Notes: generated by a model not told the origin, from the letters alone. A stretch of DNA of 56,571 nt from Flavobacteriales bacterium TMED96 (GCA_002171475.2 NHEX02000027.1:27912-84482), one strand, 5' to 3'. Shown: positions 1-9,029, counted from the first letter of the stretch. Numbers and translations are program-made.

Positions 1-1
1 G

Positions 2-190
2 ATTAATTACACAAATAAGATAAAATCAGAAAATTCTACTCTTAAAAACAACCCAGAATTAGAAGATGTCAAAAAAGAGGTCATTGAACAAAAATCATCA
101 ATGCTTGATTCAGAAATTAAAGAAGTTTCTTCTTTCTCACTAGCAAGTGTGGAAAAAAAAAAAGACTTTCAAAGAAAGAAGAATAACTAA
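2..190 (+). CDS. dnaX: DNA polymerase III gamma/tau, linker (upstream frame, 5' partial)
   Basis: This frame is open from the window edge to TAA at 188-190. It encodes a Lys/Glu/Ser-rich, low-complexity stretch ending KKKDFQRKKNN, like the disordered linker of a DnaX tau subunit. I assign it because the C-terminal domain of DnaX follows at once in another frame (147-584). The switch point is an A11 run at 153-163. Read without slippage, the protein stops 9 codons after the run and would be a short gamma-like form. The AAA+ part of the gene lies outside the window, so the identity of this fragment rests on its neighbour. Confidence 0.6.
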   Translation: MNYTNKIKSENSTLKNNPELEDVKKEVIEQKSSMLDSEIKEVSSFSLASVEKKKDFQRKKNN

Positions 191-584
191 CGATTTATCA
201 AAATCAAAAACAACAAGTTATAAAAGTGATTTTACTCAAGAAGAGTTGGATAAGTGCTGGAATAATTACCACAATATTAAATTACAAAACAAAGAATTTA
301 ATATAGCCTCTTTATTAAAAATAAGTAAACCAAAAAAGTCAGGAAACAATATCGGATATAGTGTTTCTTCAGATATAAACAAAAAAGAATTGGAAGTTGA
401 ACTTCCAAAATTATTGGAGTATATTAAAATCTCCCTAAAAAATGATTCAATTGAGATAAAAGTTGATTCAAACATTTCAATTAAAAAAAATATCATCTAC
501 ACTCCAACAGAAAAGTTTGAAAAATTAGTTGAATTGAACCCATCGCTTGAAAACTTAAGAAAAAAACTGGATTTAGATTATTAA
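147..584 (+). CDS. dnaX: DNA polymerase III subunit tau, C-terminal domain (shifted frame)
   Basis: The product resembles the C-terminal domain of flavobacterial DnaX (clamp-loader tau subunit): an FTQEELDKCWNNY segment, a beta-rich middle, then YTPTEKFEKLVELNP and a final LRKKLDLDY. In the family this domain ends the long tau form. A GTG at 147 could start a free protein, but the natural reading is as the continuation of the 2-190 frame after loss of one A (or gain of two) in the A11 tract, since the first residues WKKKKTFKERR are linker-like. Whether this is programmed slippage, a real mutation or a homopolymer sequencing error cannot be told from sequence alone. Confidence 0.75.
   Translation: MWKKKKTFKERRITNDLSKSKTTSYKSDFTQEELDKCWNNYHNIKLQNKEFNIASLLKISKPKKSGNNIGYSVSSDINKKELEVELPKLLEYIKISLKNDSIEIKVDSNISIKKNIIYTPTEKFEKLVELNPSLENLRKKLDLDY
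153..163 (+). other. A11 tract, putative slippage site in dnaX
   Basis: Eleven consecutive A between GG and GAC. The upstream dnaX frame and the domain V frame differ by one base across this run, so a 10-A or 13-A transcript would fuse them. Thermus thermophilus dnaX is known to make gamma and tau by transcriptional slippage on an A run; the mechanism here is inferred. Confidence 0.6.
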
Positions 585-735
585 AATTTTAAACCCGAAA
601 TTTACAATGAACCCCAGTTATGTTAATTAAACAATAAATACAAAAAAAAGTCTTTTCCAATTATGGTTACTTGGGACAAAAAAATGCAGGTTTTGCAGTA
701 TCATTTGTAAGTATTTTTTCAGAATTTATTTATTT
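585..735. other. Intergenic region between convergent dnaX and ppx
   Basis: About 150 bases between the ends of two converging genes. I see no ORF of note, no tRNA-like fold and no clean terminator. A weak, bulged CCAA/TTGG pairing near 659-695 is not convincing. Confidence 0.5.
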
Positions 736-1623
736 TTAATTTCTTTTTTTATGTAAGAGTCTAATCATTCCGTCTGCTAAACCAACTTTAGGAACATAAA
801 TTTCTGTAGATCCTGACCATTCTAGTGTTCTTAAAAATATTTCTGCTGCTGGAATAATTACATCAGACCTATCTGGATTTAAATCCAAATTAATAATTCT
901 TTCTTCATAACTCATTTTTATTAAACTTTTATAAATAGAATTAAGCTTTATGAGAGTTAGTGGTCTTGAATCCAATATTCCAGCCATTTTGAAAATTTTA
1001 TTAATATTCCCTCCAGATCCAATCAGAGCAATTTTAGCGTTTTTACTAACATTAGATTTAATCCAAATCTGAATTTTATCCCAAACATCTTTACTAGTCA
1101 TTTTATTAATTATTCTTACAGTTCCAATTTTGAAAGATTTAGACTTTTTTCTTTTCCCATTCACTATAATTGAAAACTCAGTACTACCTCCACCAACATC
1201 AACGTAAATGAATGTTCTATTTTTATCAATGGATTCAAAAATATTGTTTAGTGATATTATTTTTGCTTCTTTCCTACCATCAATGATTTCGATTTTTAAT
1301 TTTGTTTTCTTTTTAACTTCTTGAATTACTTCTTTTGAATTATTTGCTTCTCTTAAAGCAGATGTAGCAAAGGCTAGTGAACTTTTAACCTCATTAACAC
1401 TAATGATATGTTTAAATGCCTTAATGGTTTTAACTATTTTTTTTATGTTTTTTGACGATATTTCACCAATTGTAAATGACTCCTCACCAAGCCTTATAGG
1501 GACTCTCACGATTGAGCTTTTGATAAATTTTGTTGGAAAACTTTTTTTAATTACAACATTTGCTATTAGAAGTCTTATTGCATTTGAACCTATATCAATT
1601 GCTGCAAATTTTTCAATTTTCAT
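736..1623 (-). CDS. ppx: Ppx/GppA phosphatase family protein (exopolyphosphatase)
   Basis: This protein probably degrades polyphosphate or pppGpp by releasing terminal phosphate. It has the ASKHA-fold motifs of the family: AAIDIGSNAIRLLI at residues 7-20, FATSALREA near 105, and the phosphate-binding YVDVGGGSTEFSI near 160, with GLADGMI at the C-terminus. At 295 aa it is the short form, lacking the C-terminal HD-like domain of E. coli Ppx (known of the family). It lies directly downstream of ppk1, so synthesis and breakdown of polyphosphate are encoded together. The substrate (polyP or pppGpp) is not decided by sequence. Confidence 0.9.
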   Translation of the reverse strand: MKIEKFAAIDIGSNAIRLLIANVVIKKSFPTKFIKSSIVRVPIRLGEESFTIGEISSKNIKKIVKTIKAFKHIISVNEVKSSLAFATSALREANNSKEVIQEVKKKTKLKIEIIDGRKEAKIISLNNIFESIDKNRTFIYVDVGGGSTEFSIIVNGKRKKSKSFKIGTVRIINKMTSKDVWDKIQIWIKSNVSKNAKIALIGSGGNINKIFKMAGILDSRPLTLIKLNSIYKSLIKMSYEERIINLDLNPDRSDVIIPAAEIFLRTLEWSGSTEIYVPKVGLADGMIRLLHKKRN

Positions 1624-1656
1624 TTATGAGTTAAATTTTTAAAATATTCATAGGTC

Positions 1657-3708
1657 TCAAATTGAGATCTTCTTTTTATAATATTTTTTTTTAGTCATAT
1701 TCTTTTCTTCAAAATCATTAACTAATCTGCTTTTTACATTGTCTATCCAGCTAATATTAAAAGTATCTAAAATTTGATTTTGGAGATCTGTATCATAAAT
1801 TGGACAACTAACCTCTATTCTATTTTCAAAATTTCTAGTCATCCAATCAGCAGATGATATGTATATTTTAGGTTGACCGGAATTTTCAAATATGTAAATC
1901 CTAGGGTGTTCCAAATATTTATCCACTACGCTGATAACTTTTATATTCTCACTCATATTTTTTATTCCGGGAATTAAACAACAAACACCTCTCACTATCA
2001 TTTCAATTTTGACACCTGCATTACTGGCTTCGTAAAGTTTTGATATTATCTTATAGTTTGTTATACTATTTAACTTTAGTCTAATTCTTGATTTTTTACC
2101 TAAAACTTTATTTTTTATTTCATTATCAATTAATTCTACCAATCGTTGATATGTGTAATGTGGAGAAACTATTAAATGTTTGTATCGTTTAAATTCATAA
2201 TTTACCTCTAAAAAGTTAAAGACCTTGGATACATCTTTTAAAAGTTTTTGGTTTGATGTGAATAGTGTATAGTCAGTATAAACTTTTGCAGTATGTTCAT
2301 TAAAATTACCCGTACTTACAAAACCATACTTTTTAATATCACCTTCTTCATTTCTTAAAACTAAACAAATCTTTGAATGAACTTTCAATCCTCTGACACC
2401 CATAATAATTTGAACTCCAGATTTTTCAAGTCTGTCAGCTATATTTATATTATTTTCTTCATCAAACCTTGCTTGTAATTCAATATATACAACAACTTTT
2501 TTTCCATTTTTCACAGCATTAATTAGAGAACTTACTACTTGGGAATATTTAGCCAATCTATAAAGAGTTATTTTAATCGTTTTAACATTTGGGTCAAGGG
2601 CAGCTTCCCTTAAAAACTTGATTAAATAAGAAAAACTGTGATAAGGGGTATAAATTAAATAATCTTTTTTAGAAACGGCTTGCATTATGTTTTTTTCCAA
2701 TCCAAGATTTTTAACAGGCAAAGGAATGTTTTTTTGATACATCAAGTCATTTCTACCTAGACTTGGAAATTTCATATAATCTGCACGTCGATGATGACGA
2801 CCTCCAGGGATTAGACTTTTTTGTGATTTTACTCCAAGTTTATCCATAACCTTTTGTAAAGTCATAGGGTCAATATTTTTGTCATGAACTAGTCTGACTG
2901 GATCTGCAAAAATTCGGTCTCTAACGCTATTCATTATTTTTTCCGCATAACTTTTACCAAAATTTTCTTCAATGTCCAATTCTCCATCACGTGTTATTTT
3001 GAACATATGACCTTGAATTTTTTTATAATCAAACATGCTGAAAATCAAATGAAAATGGAATCTTATGAGATCATCAAGCAACATTATAAATTGGTTGCCA
3101 TTTTCATCGATTGGCAAAACAATAAAACGTTCTAGCTGTTTGGGAAGTTCAATGAATGCGTAAATTTTATTTTGTTCTAAAGGATTTTTGAGTTTTGAAT
3201 TCAATTCCATTTTAATTGCTAAAAAAGTTTTATTGTCTGTAAAATCTTGATACTCTTCTTTTAAAATTACAGTTACTAAAGATGGGCTTACTTTTTCTAA
3301 AAAATAATCGGTCAGATATTGAATTTGATTTGGTTTAACTTGTTTTTCATTAATGAAGTAAATTCTTTCCTTCTTTAATTCATTTTCAATTTCATTTAAA
3401 ATTGAGTTACTTTTTTGTTGATGCTCTATTACCTTATTTGTAATTGATTTCAATAGCTCTTTAGCCTCTATGCCACCTAAAACTTTTTTGCCTGACTTAC
3501 TTGACTGAGCGATTCTTTTAACAGATGCAAATCTTACTTGAAAAAATTCATCTAAATTATTAGAAAAAATTCCTAGGAATCTAAGTCTCTCAATAAGGGG
3601 AACTGTTCTATCGGAAGCTTCTTCCAGAACTCTTTCATTAAAATTGAGCCAACTCAACTCTCTGTTGACAAAATCAAATTTTTTCTTTTTAGCTTTTTTT
3701 GGATTCAT
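1657..3708 (-). CDS. ppk: Polyphosphate kinase 1
   Basis: Reversibly polymerises the gamma-phosphate of ATP into polyphosphate. The 683 aa length is normal. The N-terminal domain opens with FVNRELSWLNFNERVLEEA (residues 13-31); the PLD-like catalytic half has VHSKICLVL, carrying the autophosphorylated His, and YLEHPRIYIFENSG with the second conserved His. An ATG start at 3708 overlaps the 3' end of sixA by 20 bases, implying translational coupling. ppx follows after 33 bases, giving the order sixA-ppk-ppx on the minus strand. Confidence 0.96.
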   Translation of the reverse strand: MNPKKAKKKKFDFVNRELSWLNFNERVLEEASDRTVPLIERLRFLGIFSNNLDEFFQVRFASVKRIAQSSKSGKKVLGGIEAKELLKSITNKVIEHQQKSNSILNEIENELKKERIYFINEKQVKPNQIQYLTDYFLEKVSPSLVTVILKEEYQDFTDNKTFLAIKMELNSKLKNPLEQNKIYAFIELPKQLERFIVLPIDENGNQFIMLLDDLIRFHFHLIFSMFDYKKIQGHMFKITRDGELDIEENFGKSYAEKIMNSVRDRIFADPVRLVHDKNIDPMTLQKVMDKLGVKSQKSLIPGGRHHRRADYMKFPSLGRNDLMYQKNIPLPVKNLGLEKNIMQAVSKKDYLIYTPYHSFSYLIKFLREAALDPNVKTIKITLYRLAKYSQVVSSLINAVKNGKKVVVYIELQARFDEENNINIADRLEKSGVQIIMGVRGLKVHSKICLVLRNEEGDIKKYGFVSTGNFNEHTAKVYTDYTLFTSNQKLLKDVSKVFNFLEVNYEFKRYKHLIVSPHYTYQRLVELIDNEIKNKVLGKKSRIRLKLNSITNYKIISKLYEASNAGVKIEMIVRGVCCLIPGIKNMSENIKVISVVDKYLEHPRIYIFENSGQPKIYISSADWMTRNFENRIEVSCPIYDTDLQNQILDTFNISWIDNVKSRLVNDFEEKNMTKKKYYKKKISI

Positions 3709-4165
3709 AAGTATAGCTTCCTAGATTAATCTTTGACCAATTGTTTTGCTTAAATTCTAGCATTATCCAATCAGATGTTTTTAATTCAGGGGGGGGTATT
3801 TCTGACAAGTGTTCAGCTGCTATTGAAAATGCTGGATTATGTCCAACTAAAACAACATTTGAATACTTATTATCTAATTCGTAAACATAATCGATTACAT
3901 TTTTATAGTTAAATGAATATAATTCTTCTATTACTCTTAAATTTTTATAAGTATTAAAAACATTTCGAGTTAATATAGTGGCAGTGTGAAAAGCTCTATT
4001 TGCAGGGCTTGTTAAGAAAATTTGAAATTTTTTGAAAAAATTAATATTTTTTAACGATATCCTGTTAATGTCACTGATGCCCTTTAATGACAATGGTCTG
4101 TCACTATCATCAACATGATAATCCCATGAAGATTTAGCATGACGCAAAAAAACTAATTTTTTCAT
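3689..4165 (-). CDS. sixA: SixA-like phosphohistidine phosphatase
   Basis: A small histidine-phosphatase-superfamily protein (158 aa). The catalytic RHAKSSWD motif lies at residues 8-15, TSPANRAFHTA follows, and the second catalytic His is in VVLVGHNPAF. SixA-type enzymes dephosphorylate phosphohistidine on signalling or PTS proteins; the target here is unknown. It overlaps ppk1 by 20 bases and ends 2 bases from pdxH. The codons for three consecutive prolines contain a run of eight C (3789-3796, G on the plus strand), unusual in such AT-rich DNA. Confidence 0.85.
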   Translation of the reverse strand: MKKLVFLRHAKSSWDYHVDDSDRPLSLKGISDINRISLKNINFFKKFQIFLTSPANRAFHTATILTRNVFNTYKNLRVIEELYSFNYKNVIDYVYELDNKYSNVVLVGHNPAFSIAAEHLSEIPPPELKTSDWIMLEFKQNNWSKINLGSYTYESKKS

Positions 4166-4167
4166 AA

Positions 4168-4818
4168 TTACGGTGACAATCTATGAGAAATCCAAATATT
4201 ACCATCTAGTTTAAATTCTAAACGATCATGTAATCTGTTTTTTCTACCCTGCCAGAATTCAAATAAATCGGGTTTAACTATATAACCTCCCCAATTTGCT
4301 GGTTTTTTTGGTTTAATTTTAGAGTAATAATTATTTAATTCATTAAATTTTCTTTCTAAAACATCCCTACTCTCAATAATTTCACTCTGATTGGATACAA
4401 TAGCTCCAATTTGGCTGCCAAGTGGTCTTGAATTAAAATAATCATTCGATTCATTTTCAGAAATTTTGCTAGCCTTACCTTTTATTATTATTTGTTTTTC
4501 TAAAGAAGCCCAATAAAAATTTAGACATACGTTATCGTTATTTACAATCGACCTACCTTTATCACTATTGTAATTTGTAAAAAAGGTGTATCCATCTAAA
4601 TCAAACTTTTTAAGTAAAACAACTCTGGACTTTGGTTGTTGCCTATTATTTATTGTTGACAAAATCATTGCGTTAGGTTCTAAAATTGTAGTATCTTTTA
4701 TTGCCTCTTCAAACCATTTTTTAAAAATAAAAAAGGGGCTGAAACTTTTAAATTCATCAGAAATCAAACCCTTTTCATAAGATTTTCTCAAATTACTTAA
4801 ATCTCCATTTTTATTCAT
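4168..4818 (-). CDS. pdxH: Pyridoxamine 5'-phosphate oxidase
   Basis: FMN-dependent oxidase making pyridoxal 5'-phosphate from PNP/PMP (vitamin B6 synthesis and salvage). It shows the FMN-binding SRVVLLKKFDLDGYTFFTNY segment with SDKG, the substrate-binding WQGRKNRLHDR, and the typical RLSP C-terminus. I place the start at the ATG at 4818 (MNKNGDLSNLRK); a TTG four codons upstream also fits but lies inside a TAnnTTTG promoter-like box (4828-4835). It is followed closely by sixA-ppk-ppx. Confidence 0.95.
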   Translation of the reverse strand: MNKNGDLSNLRKSYEKGLISDEFKSFSPFFIFKKWFEEAIKDTTILEPNAMILSTINNRQQPKSRVVLLKKFDLDGYTFFTNYNSDKGRSIVNNDNVCLNFYWASLEKQIIIKGKASKISENESNDYFNSRPLGSQIGAIVSNQSEIIESRDVLERKFNELNNYYSKIKPKKPANWGGYIVKPDLFEFWQGRKNRLHDRLEFKLDGNIWISHRLSP

Positions 4819-4827
4819 ATTCACTAC

Positions 4828-4835
4828 CAAAATTA
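4828..4835 (-). promoter_or_regulatory. Bacteroidota -7 box (TAATTTTG) before pdxH
   Basis: Minus-strand TAATTTTG matches the Bacteroidota TAnnTTTG -7 consensus and ends 9 nt before the pdxH ATG. I see no -33 TTTG at usual spacing, so this is tentative. Confidence 0.3.
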
Positions 4836-4862
4836 ATAATTACATATAACTATCTATAAATT

Positions 4863-5768
4863 TTATATATCAAATTTTTTGCCTTCAATAGCAAGTTCAA
4901 CGTCTTCAAAATGAAATTTTGCTTCTTTTAAAAAATCATCTTGACTTCTATATCTGTTAGAAAAATGTCCCAAAATCAATTTACCAACATTAGCCGCACT
5001 TGCAATTTTTGCTGCATCAGAGGCTGTGCTGTGCTTAGTTTTTTTTGCTAAATCAGAATGAGAATCCAAAAAAGTAGATTCATGGTAAAGAAAATCAACT
5101 GATTTAATAAATTCAATAATTTTTTCATGGTATGCAGTGTCACTACAAAATGCAAATTTTTTAGATTTCTTTGATTTTTTAATAAATATTGCGTTTTCTG
5201 CCTTTTTTCCATTTTTAAGAATAATATCTTCACCTTTTTTTATCTTCTTGATGTCAATTATTTCTAATTTATATTCCTTAATTTTTGATTTATAAATATT
5301 TCTTTCATCAAATTTTTCTTCAAACAAAAAACCATTGGTGTATATTCTGTGATTTAGAGGTATCGTTTTAACTATAAAATCCTCGTTATTGAAAATGATT
5401 TTTTGTCTCTTACTCTTAAGAGTATGAAAAATGAGTTTATAATTTAACCAAGAACCTGACAACTTTAGTTGTAAATTAATTAATTCTTGCAAACCTTCTG
5501 GCGCATATATATTTAAATCATTTTCTCTTCCCAAAAGACGAAAAGTTGAAATTAGACCTATTAATCCAAAATAATGATCTCCATGTAAATGTGAAATAAA
5601 GATATGGCTAATCTTAGTAAAATTAACCTTAAATTTTCTTAATTGCATTTGTATTCCTTCTCCGCAATCAATCAAAATAAGATGATTTTTGATTTTTAAA
5701 AGTTGTGATGTAGTGTGTTTATTTAATTTCGGAGTTGATGCACTAGCGCCTAATATAGTTAATTTCAT
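4863..5768 (-). CDS. rnz: Ribonuclease Z
   Basis: Metallo-beta-lactamase-fold endonuclease that trims tRNA 3' ends. The zinc motif HLHGDH is at residues 60-65; a metal Asp lies in FCSDTAYHEKI, and the late His in LGHFSNRY. The 301 aa length is normal for the short bacterial form. ATG start at 5768. It lies 59 bases downstream of pyrB and 32 bases upstream of the pdxH box, so it may be read through from the pyr genes (inference). Confidence 0.95.
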   Translation of the reverse strand: MKLTILGASASTPKLNKHTTSQLLKIKNHLILIDCGEGIQMQLRKFKVNFTKISHIFISHLHGDHYFGLIGLISTFRLLGRENDLNIYAPEGLQELINLQLKLSGSWLNYKLIFHTLKSKRQKIIFNNEDFIVKTIPLNHRIYTNGFLFEEKFDERNIYKSKIKEYKLEIIDIKKIKKGEDIILKNGKKAENAIFIKKSKKSKKFAFCSDTAYHEKIIEFIKSVDFLYHESTFLDSHSDLAKKTKHSTASDAAKIASAANVGKLILGHFSNRYRSQDDFLKEAKFHFEDVELAIEGKKFDI

Positions 5769-5827
5769 TATGAAAGTTCATTTTGAATTCTCTGATTTTA
5801 ATTTATACTAAGGTAGCCTTAACATAG

Positions 5828-6778
5828 TTAATTAAAATCAGTTAAATCTTTTCTCTTTGTGGCTAAAAGGTACAAAACTGCCATTCTTATTGCAACTCCA
5901 TTTTCAACTTGGTCGAGTACAATTGTTTTTTTATTATCCAATACCTCAGAGGTGATTTCAACACCTCTGTTAATAGGTCCTGGGTGTAATATCAGGATTT
6001 TTTTTCTCAATTTCTTTATTGAAGACATTTTGACTCCATATAAATTATGATATTCTCTCAAAGAGGGAAAATAAGTTTCATTCATTCTCTCATTTTGAAC
6101 TCTCAAAATATTTACTGCGTCACACCATGCGAGACCATTATCAAGGTTTGACTCGTAACTGACATCTAAATTATTAATGAATTTAGGAATCAAACTTTTT
6201 GGACCACAAACTTTTATTTTCGCACCTAAAATTTTTAGAGCAAAAATATTTGATAATGCGACTCGTGAATGTAAAATGTCTCCTAAAATAAGGATCCTTT
6301 TATTATCTACTGTGCCTAATTTTTCTGTGATGGAGTATGTGTCAAGTAAACCTTGAGTTGGGTGTTCATGTGTTCCATCCCCTGCATTGATAATGCATGA
6401 ATTTGTGTTCCTTGTCAAAAATTCAGCTACACCTGGGCTTGGATGTCTTATTATAATTATATCTACTTTCATAGCTAAAATGTTATTAACTGTGTCAATA
6501 AGTGTTTCGCCTTTTGAAATTGAAGATCCTGTTTTTGAGAAGTTTATTACATCTGCACTTAATCTTTTTTCTGCTAATTCAAAAGATAACTTTGTTCTAG
6601 TTGAATTTTCAAAGAATAGATTAGCAATTGTAATACCAGTGAGCGTAGGAACTTTTTTTATTTTCCTATTTAAAATTTCTTTAAAACTGTCAGCTGTATC
6701 AAAAATTAAATTAATATCGTCTTTCGATAGGTATTTTACTCCTAAAAGATTTTTAACTGAAATTCCTTTCATTATCAT
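5828..6778 (-). CDS. pyrB: Aspartate carbamoyltransferase catalytic subunit
   Basis: Catalyses the first committed step of pyrimidine synthesis: carbamoyl phosphate plus aspartate to carbamoyl-aspartate. It has the carbamoyl-phosphate motif STRTKLSFE at residues 59-67 and HPTQGLLD. 316 aa. ATG starts at 6778 or 6772 (MIMKG) are both possible. It overlaps pyrR by 26 bases, so the regulator and enzyme are co-translated. No pyrI regulatory subunit is present here. Confidence 0.96.
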   Translation of the reverse strand: MIMKGISVKNLLGVKYLSKDDINLIFDTADSFKEILNRKIKKVPTLTGITIANLFFENSTRTKLSFELAEKRLSADVINFSKTGSSISKGETLIDTVNNILAMKVDIIIIRHPSPGVAEFLTRNTNSCIINAGDGTHEHPTQGLLDTYSITEKLGTVDNKRILILGDILHSRVALSNIFALKILGAKIKVCGPKSLIPKFINNLDVSYESNLDNGLAWCDAVNILRVQNERMNETYFPSLREYHNLYGVKMSSIKKLRKKILILHPGPINRGVEITSEVLDNKKTIVLDQVENGVAIRMAVLYLLATKRKDLTDFN

Positions 6779-7313
6779 CTTTTAATATGTAAACAGCTTC
6801 TTCTATATTTGATTCTTGTAAATTTACATTTACTCTATCGTTTTGTAGAGTATCTACGTTAAGACCAACATAATCTGGTTGAATAGGTAGATGTCTTGTG
6901 AATCTTCTGTTTATTAATGTCAATAATTCAATCTTTATAGGCCTTCCGTATGACTCAATTGCAATTAATGCTGCTCTTATACTTCTTCCTGTGTATAAAA
7001 CGTCATCAATTAAAACTACACATTTGCCCTCAATATCAAAATCAATATTAGAAAAACTGGCTCTAGGATAATCCTTCTTACTTCTAAAATCATCTCTAAA
7101 AAAAGTAGTGTCTAGTTTTCCAAACTTTAAGTTTGAAATTAAATATTTATTTTCTAGTCTTTCAACCAACTTATTGAGAACAAAAACACCTCTTGGTTGA
7201 AGTCCAATTAATATAGAGTTTTTAAAATCAAAATGATTTTCAATTAACTCACAACTTAATCTGTTTAACAATACATCTAATGTGGATTTATCAAGAAGTT
7301 TTTTTTGTTTCAC
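6753..7313 (-). CDS. pyrR: PyrR bifunctional regulator / uracil phosphoribosyltransferase
   Basis: PRTase-fold protein (186 aa) with the PRPP-binding motif VVLIDDVLYTGRSIRAAL near residues 98-115, and LIGLQPRGVFVLNKL upstream. In Firmicutes PyrR binds pyr mRNA and controls attenuation; it also converts uracil to UMP. The start is GTG at 7313. The 72 bases upstream, up to the end of rpsA, show no clear antiterminator/terminator pair, so attenuation here is not supported. It overlaps pyrB. Confidence 0.93.
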   Translation of the reverse strand: MKQKKLLDKSTLDVLLNRLSCELIENHFDFKNSILIGLQPRGVFVLNKLVERLENKYLISNLKFGKLDTTFFRDDFRSKKDYPRASFSNIDFDIEGKCVVLIDDVLYTGRSIRAALIAIESYGRPIKIELLTLINRRFTRHLPIQPDYVGLNVDTLQNDRVNVNLQESNIEEAVYILKDDNERNFS

Positions 7314-7385
7314 GAATATATATTAAATATAATTTCGATAATTTAAGGCGTAAAGTTATTTAAATAACAAATACACATAAAAAAA

Positions 7386-9029
7386 TTACTTTTTATCCAT
7401 TTTTTCTTTCAGATCTGCTAGCGCATCTAAGTCACCAAGTGTAGCTTTTTCATTAGATTCCACCATAGATTGATTTTTTATTTTAGGTTTATTTCTTTTA
7501 TCATCATTTCTAAATGTAGAGGTATGGGAAGCGACTACTCTTTTAAAATCCTTATTAAATTCAATAATCTTAAATTTAACTTTTTCATTGAGCCCTAATC
7601 TACTTCCATCTTCTTTTTCCATATGTCTTGATGGTACAAAAGCGGTTATGTTTTCATTAAAATTTATAGTAGCGCCTTTTTCAACTATTTCTGTCAACTC
7701 TATATCATGGACGGTGCCCTCGGAAAACTCTTTTTCGTATTTATCCCATGGATTATCTTGTGTTTGTTTATGACCAAGACTTAACTTTCTCCCTTGAACA
7801 TCTAATTCCAAAACGATTACATCAATATTATCACCCACTGTCAAAATTTCAGACGGGTGTTTTACTTTTTTAGTCCATGATAAATCGGATATGTAAACCA
7901 ATCCATCAATTCCTTCTTCTAGTTCAATAAAAACACCAAAGTTTGTAAAGTTTCTAACTATGCCTTTATGTTTAGATCCTACAGGATATTTAGAAGTAAT
8001 ATCAGTCCAAGGATCTTGTGTCAATTGTTTAATTCCTAGTGACATTTTCCTTGATTCTCTATCCATGGTGAGAATTTGAGCTTCAACCGGGTCACCAATA
8101 TTTACAAAGTCTTGAGCAGATCTAAGGTGAGTTGACCATGACATTTCTGAAACATGAACAAGTCCTTCGACTCCATCTTCAATCTCTATGAAAGCACCAT
8201 AATCTGCAATCACAACCACTTTTCCCTTAACAGTTGAACCCTCTTTAACATCTTCACCTAACTTATCCCACGGATGATCACTGAGTTGTTTCAATCCAAG
8301 CTGAATCCTAGATTTATTGTCATCAAAATCTAAAATAACTACATTAAGCTTTTGATCTAATTCAAGAATTTCGCTAGGATGAATAATTCTACTCCAAGAT
8401 AAATCAGTTATGTGAATTAAACCGTCAACACCTCCAAGATCTATAAAAACTCCATATGATGTAATATTTTTGACAGTGCCCTCAAGAACTTGTCCCTTCT
8501 CTAACTGACCAATAATCTCTTTCTTTTGCTCTTCAATATCGGCTTCTATAAGGGCTTTGTGAGAAACAACTACATTTTTGAATTCATGATTAATTTTTAC
8601 CACTTTAAATTCCATAGTTTTATCAACAAATTGGTCATAATCTCTAATTGGTTTAACATCAATTTGAGAACCAGGTAGAAAAGCTTCTATTCCAAATACG
8701 TCAACAATCATTCCTCCTTTTGTTCTACATTTAACATAACCATTTACAATTTCTCCGCTATCGTGCGCATTGTTAACTCGTTCCCAAGCTTTTATAGTTC
8801 TAGCTTTTCTATGTGATAGAATCAATTGACCTGTTTTATCTTCTCTCATGTCAACAATAACTTCAACTTTATCACCTACTTTTAAATTTGGATTGTACCT
8901 GAATTCATTTAGGGAAATAACTCCTTCTGACTTAGCATTTATGTCAATAATAGCCTCTCTATCTGTCATATATACAACTGTACCTTCAATTACATCTTCA
9001 TCTGTTGTGTCTACAAAGTTTTTAGACAC
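7386..9029 (-). CDS. rpsA: 30S ribosomal protein S1, six S1 domains
   Basis: S1 binds mRNA on the small ribosomal subunit. Six S1/OB repeats are visible: residues ~8-75, ~92-160, then repeats beginning KGQVLEGTVKNITSYGVFID, KEGSTVKGKVVVIADYGAFI, VGSKHKGIVRNFTNFGVFIE and a divergent sixth ending near VVASHTS. The C-terminus has the family's GDLDALADL tail. The only usual start in the body is GTG at 9029, but homologous sequence continues upstream in the same frame to 9155 (SFDWHFYEEGLDEID), where a TGA separates it from the Lys-rich tail at 9156-9509. The true N-terminus is therefore uncertain. Confidence 0.93.
   Translation of the reverse strand: MSKNFVDTTDEDVIEGTVVYMTDREAIIDINAKSEGVISLNEFRYNPNLKVGDKVEVIVDMREDKTGQLILSHRKARTIKAWERVNNAHDSGEIVNGYVKCRTKGGMIVDVFGIEAFLPGSQIDVKPIRDYDQFVDKTMEFKVVKINHEFKNVVVSHKALIEADIEEQKKEIIGQLEKGQVLEGTVKNITSYGVFIDLGGVDGLIHITDLSWSRIIHPSEILELDQKLNVVILDFDDNKSRIQLGLKQLSDHPWDKLGEDVKEGSTVKGKVVVIADYGAFIEIEDGVEGLVHVSEMSWSTHLRSAQDFVNIGDPVEAQILTMDRESRKMSLGIKQLTQDPWTDITSKYPVGSKHKGIVRNFTNFGVFIELEEGIDGLVYISDLSWTKKVKHPSEILTVGDNIDVIVLELDVQGRKLSLGHKQTQDNPWDKYEKEFSEGTVHDIELTEIVEKGATINFNENITAFVPSRHMEKEDGSRLGLNEKVKFKIIEFNKDFKRVVASHTSTFRNDDKRNKPKIKNQSMVESNEKATLGDLDALADLKEKMDKK

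Noticed and set aside
6387-6785. 132-codon plus-strand ORF
   Set aside because: Lies antisense to pyrB, a well-supported gene, with no recognisable product.
7314-7385. PyrR-type attenuator upstream of pyrR
   Set aside because: No GC-rich terminator or competing stem found in the 72-base gap.
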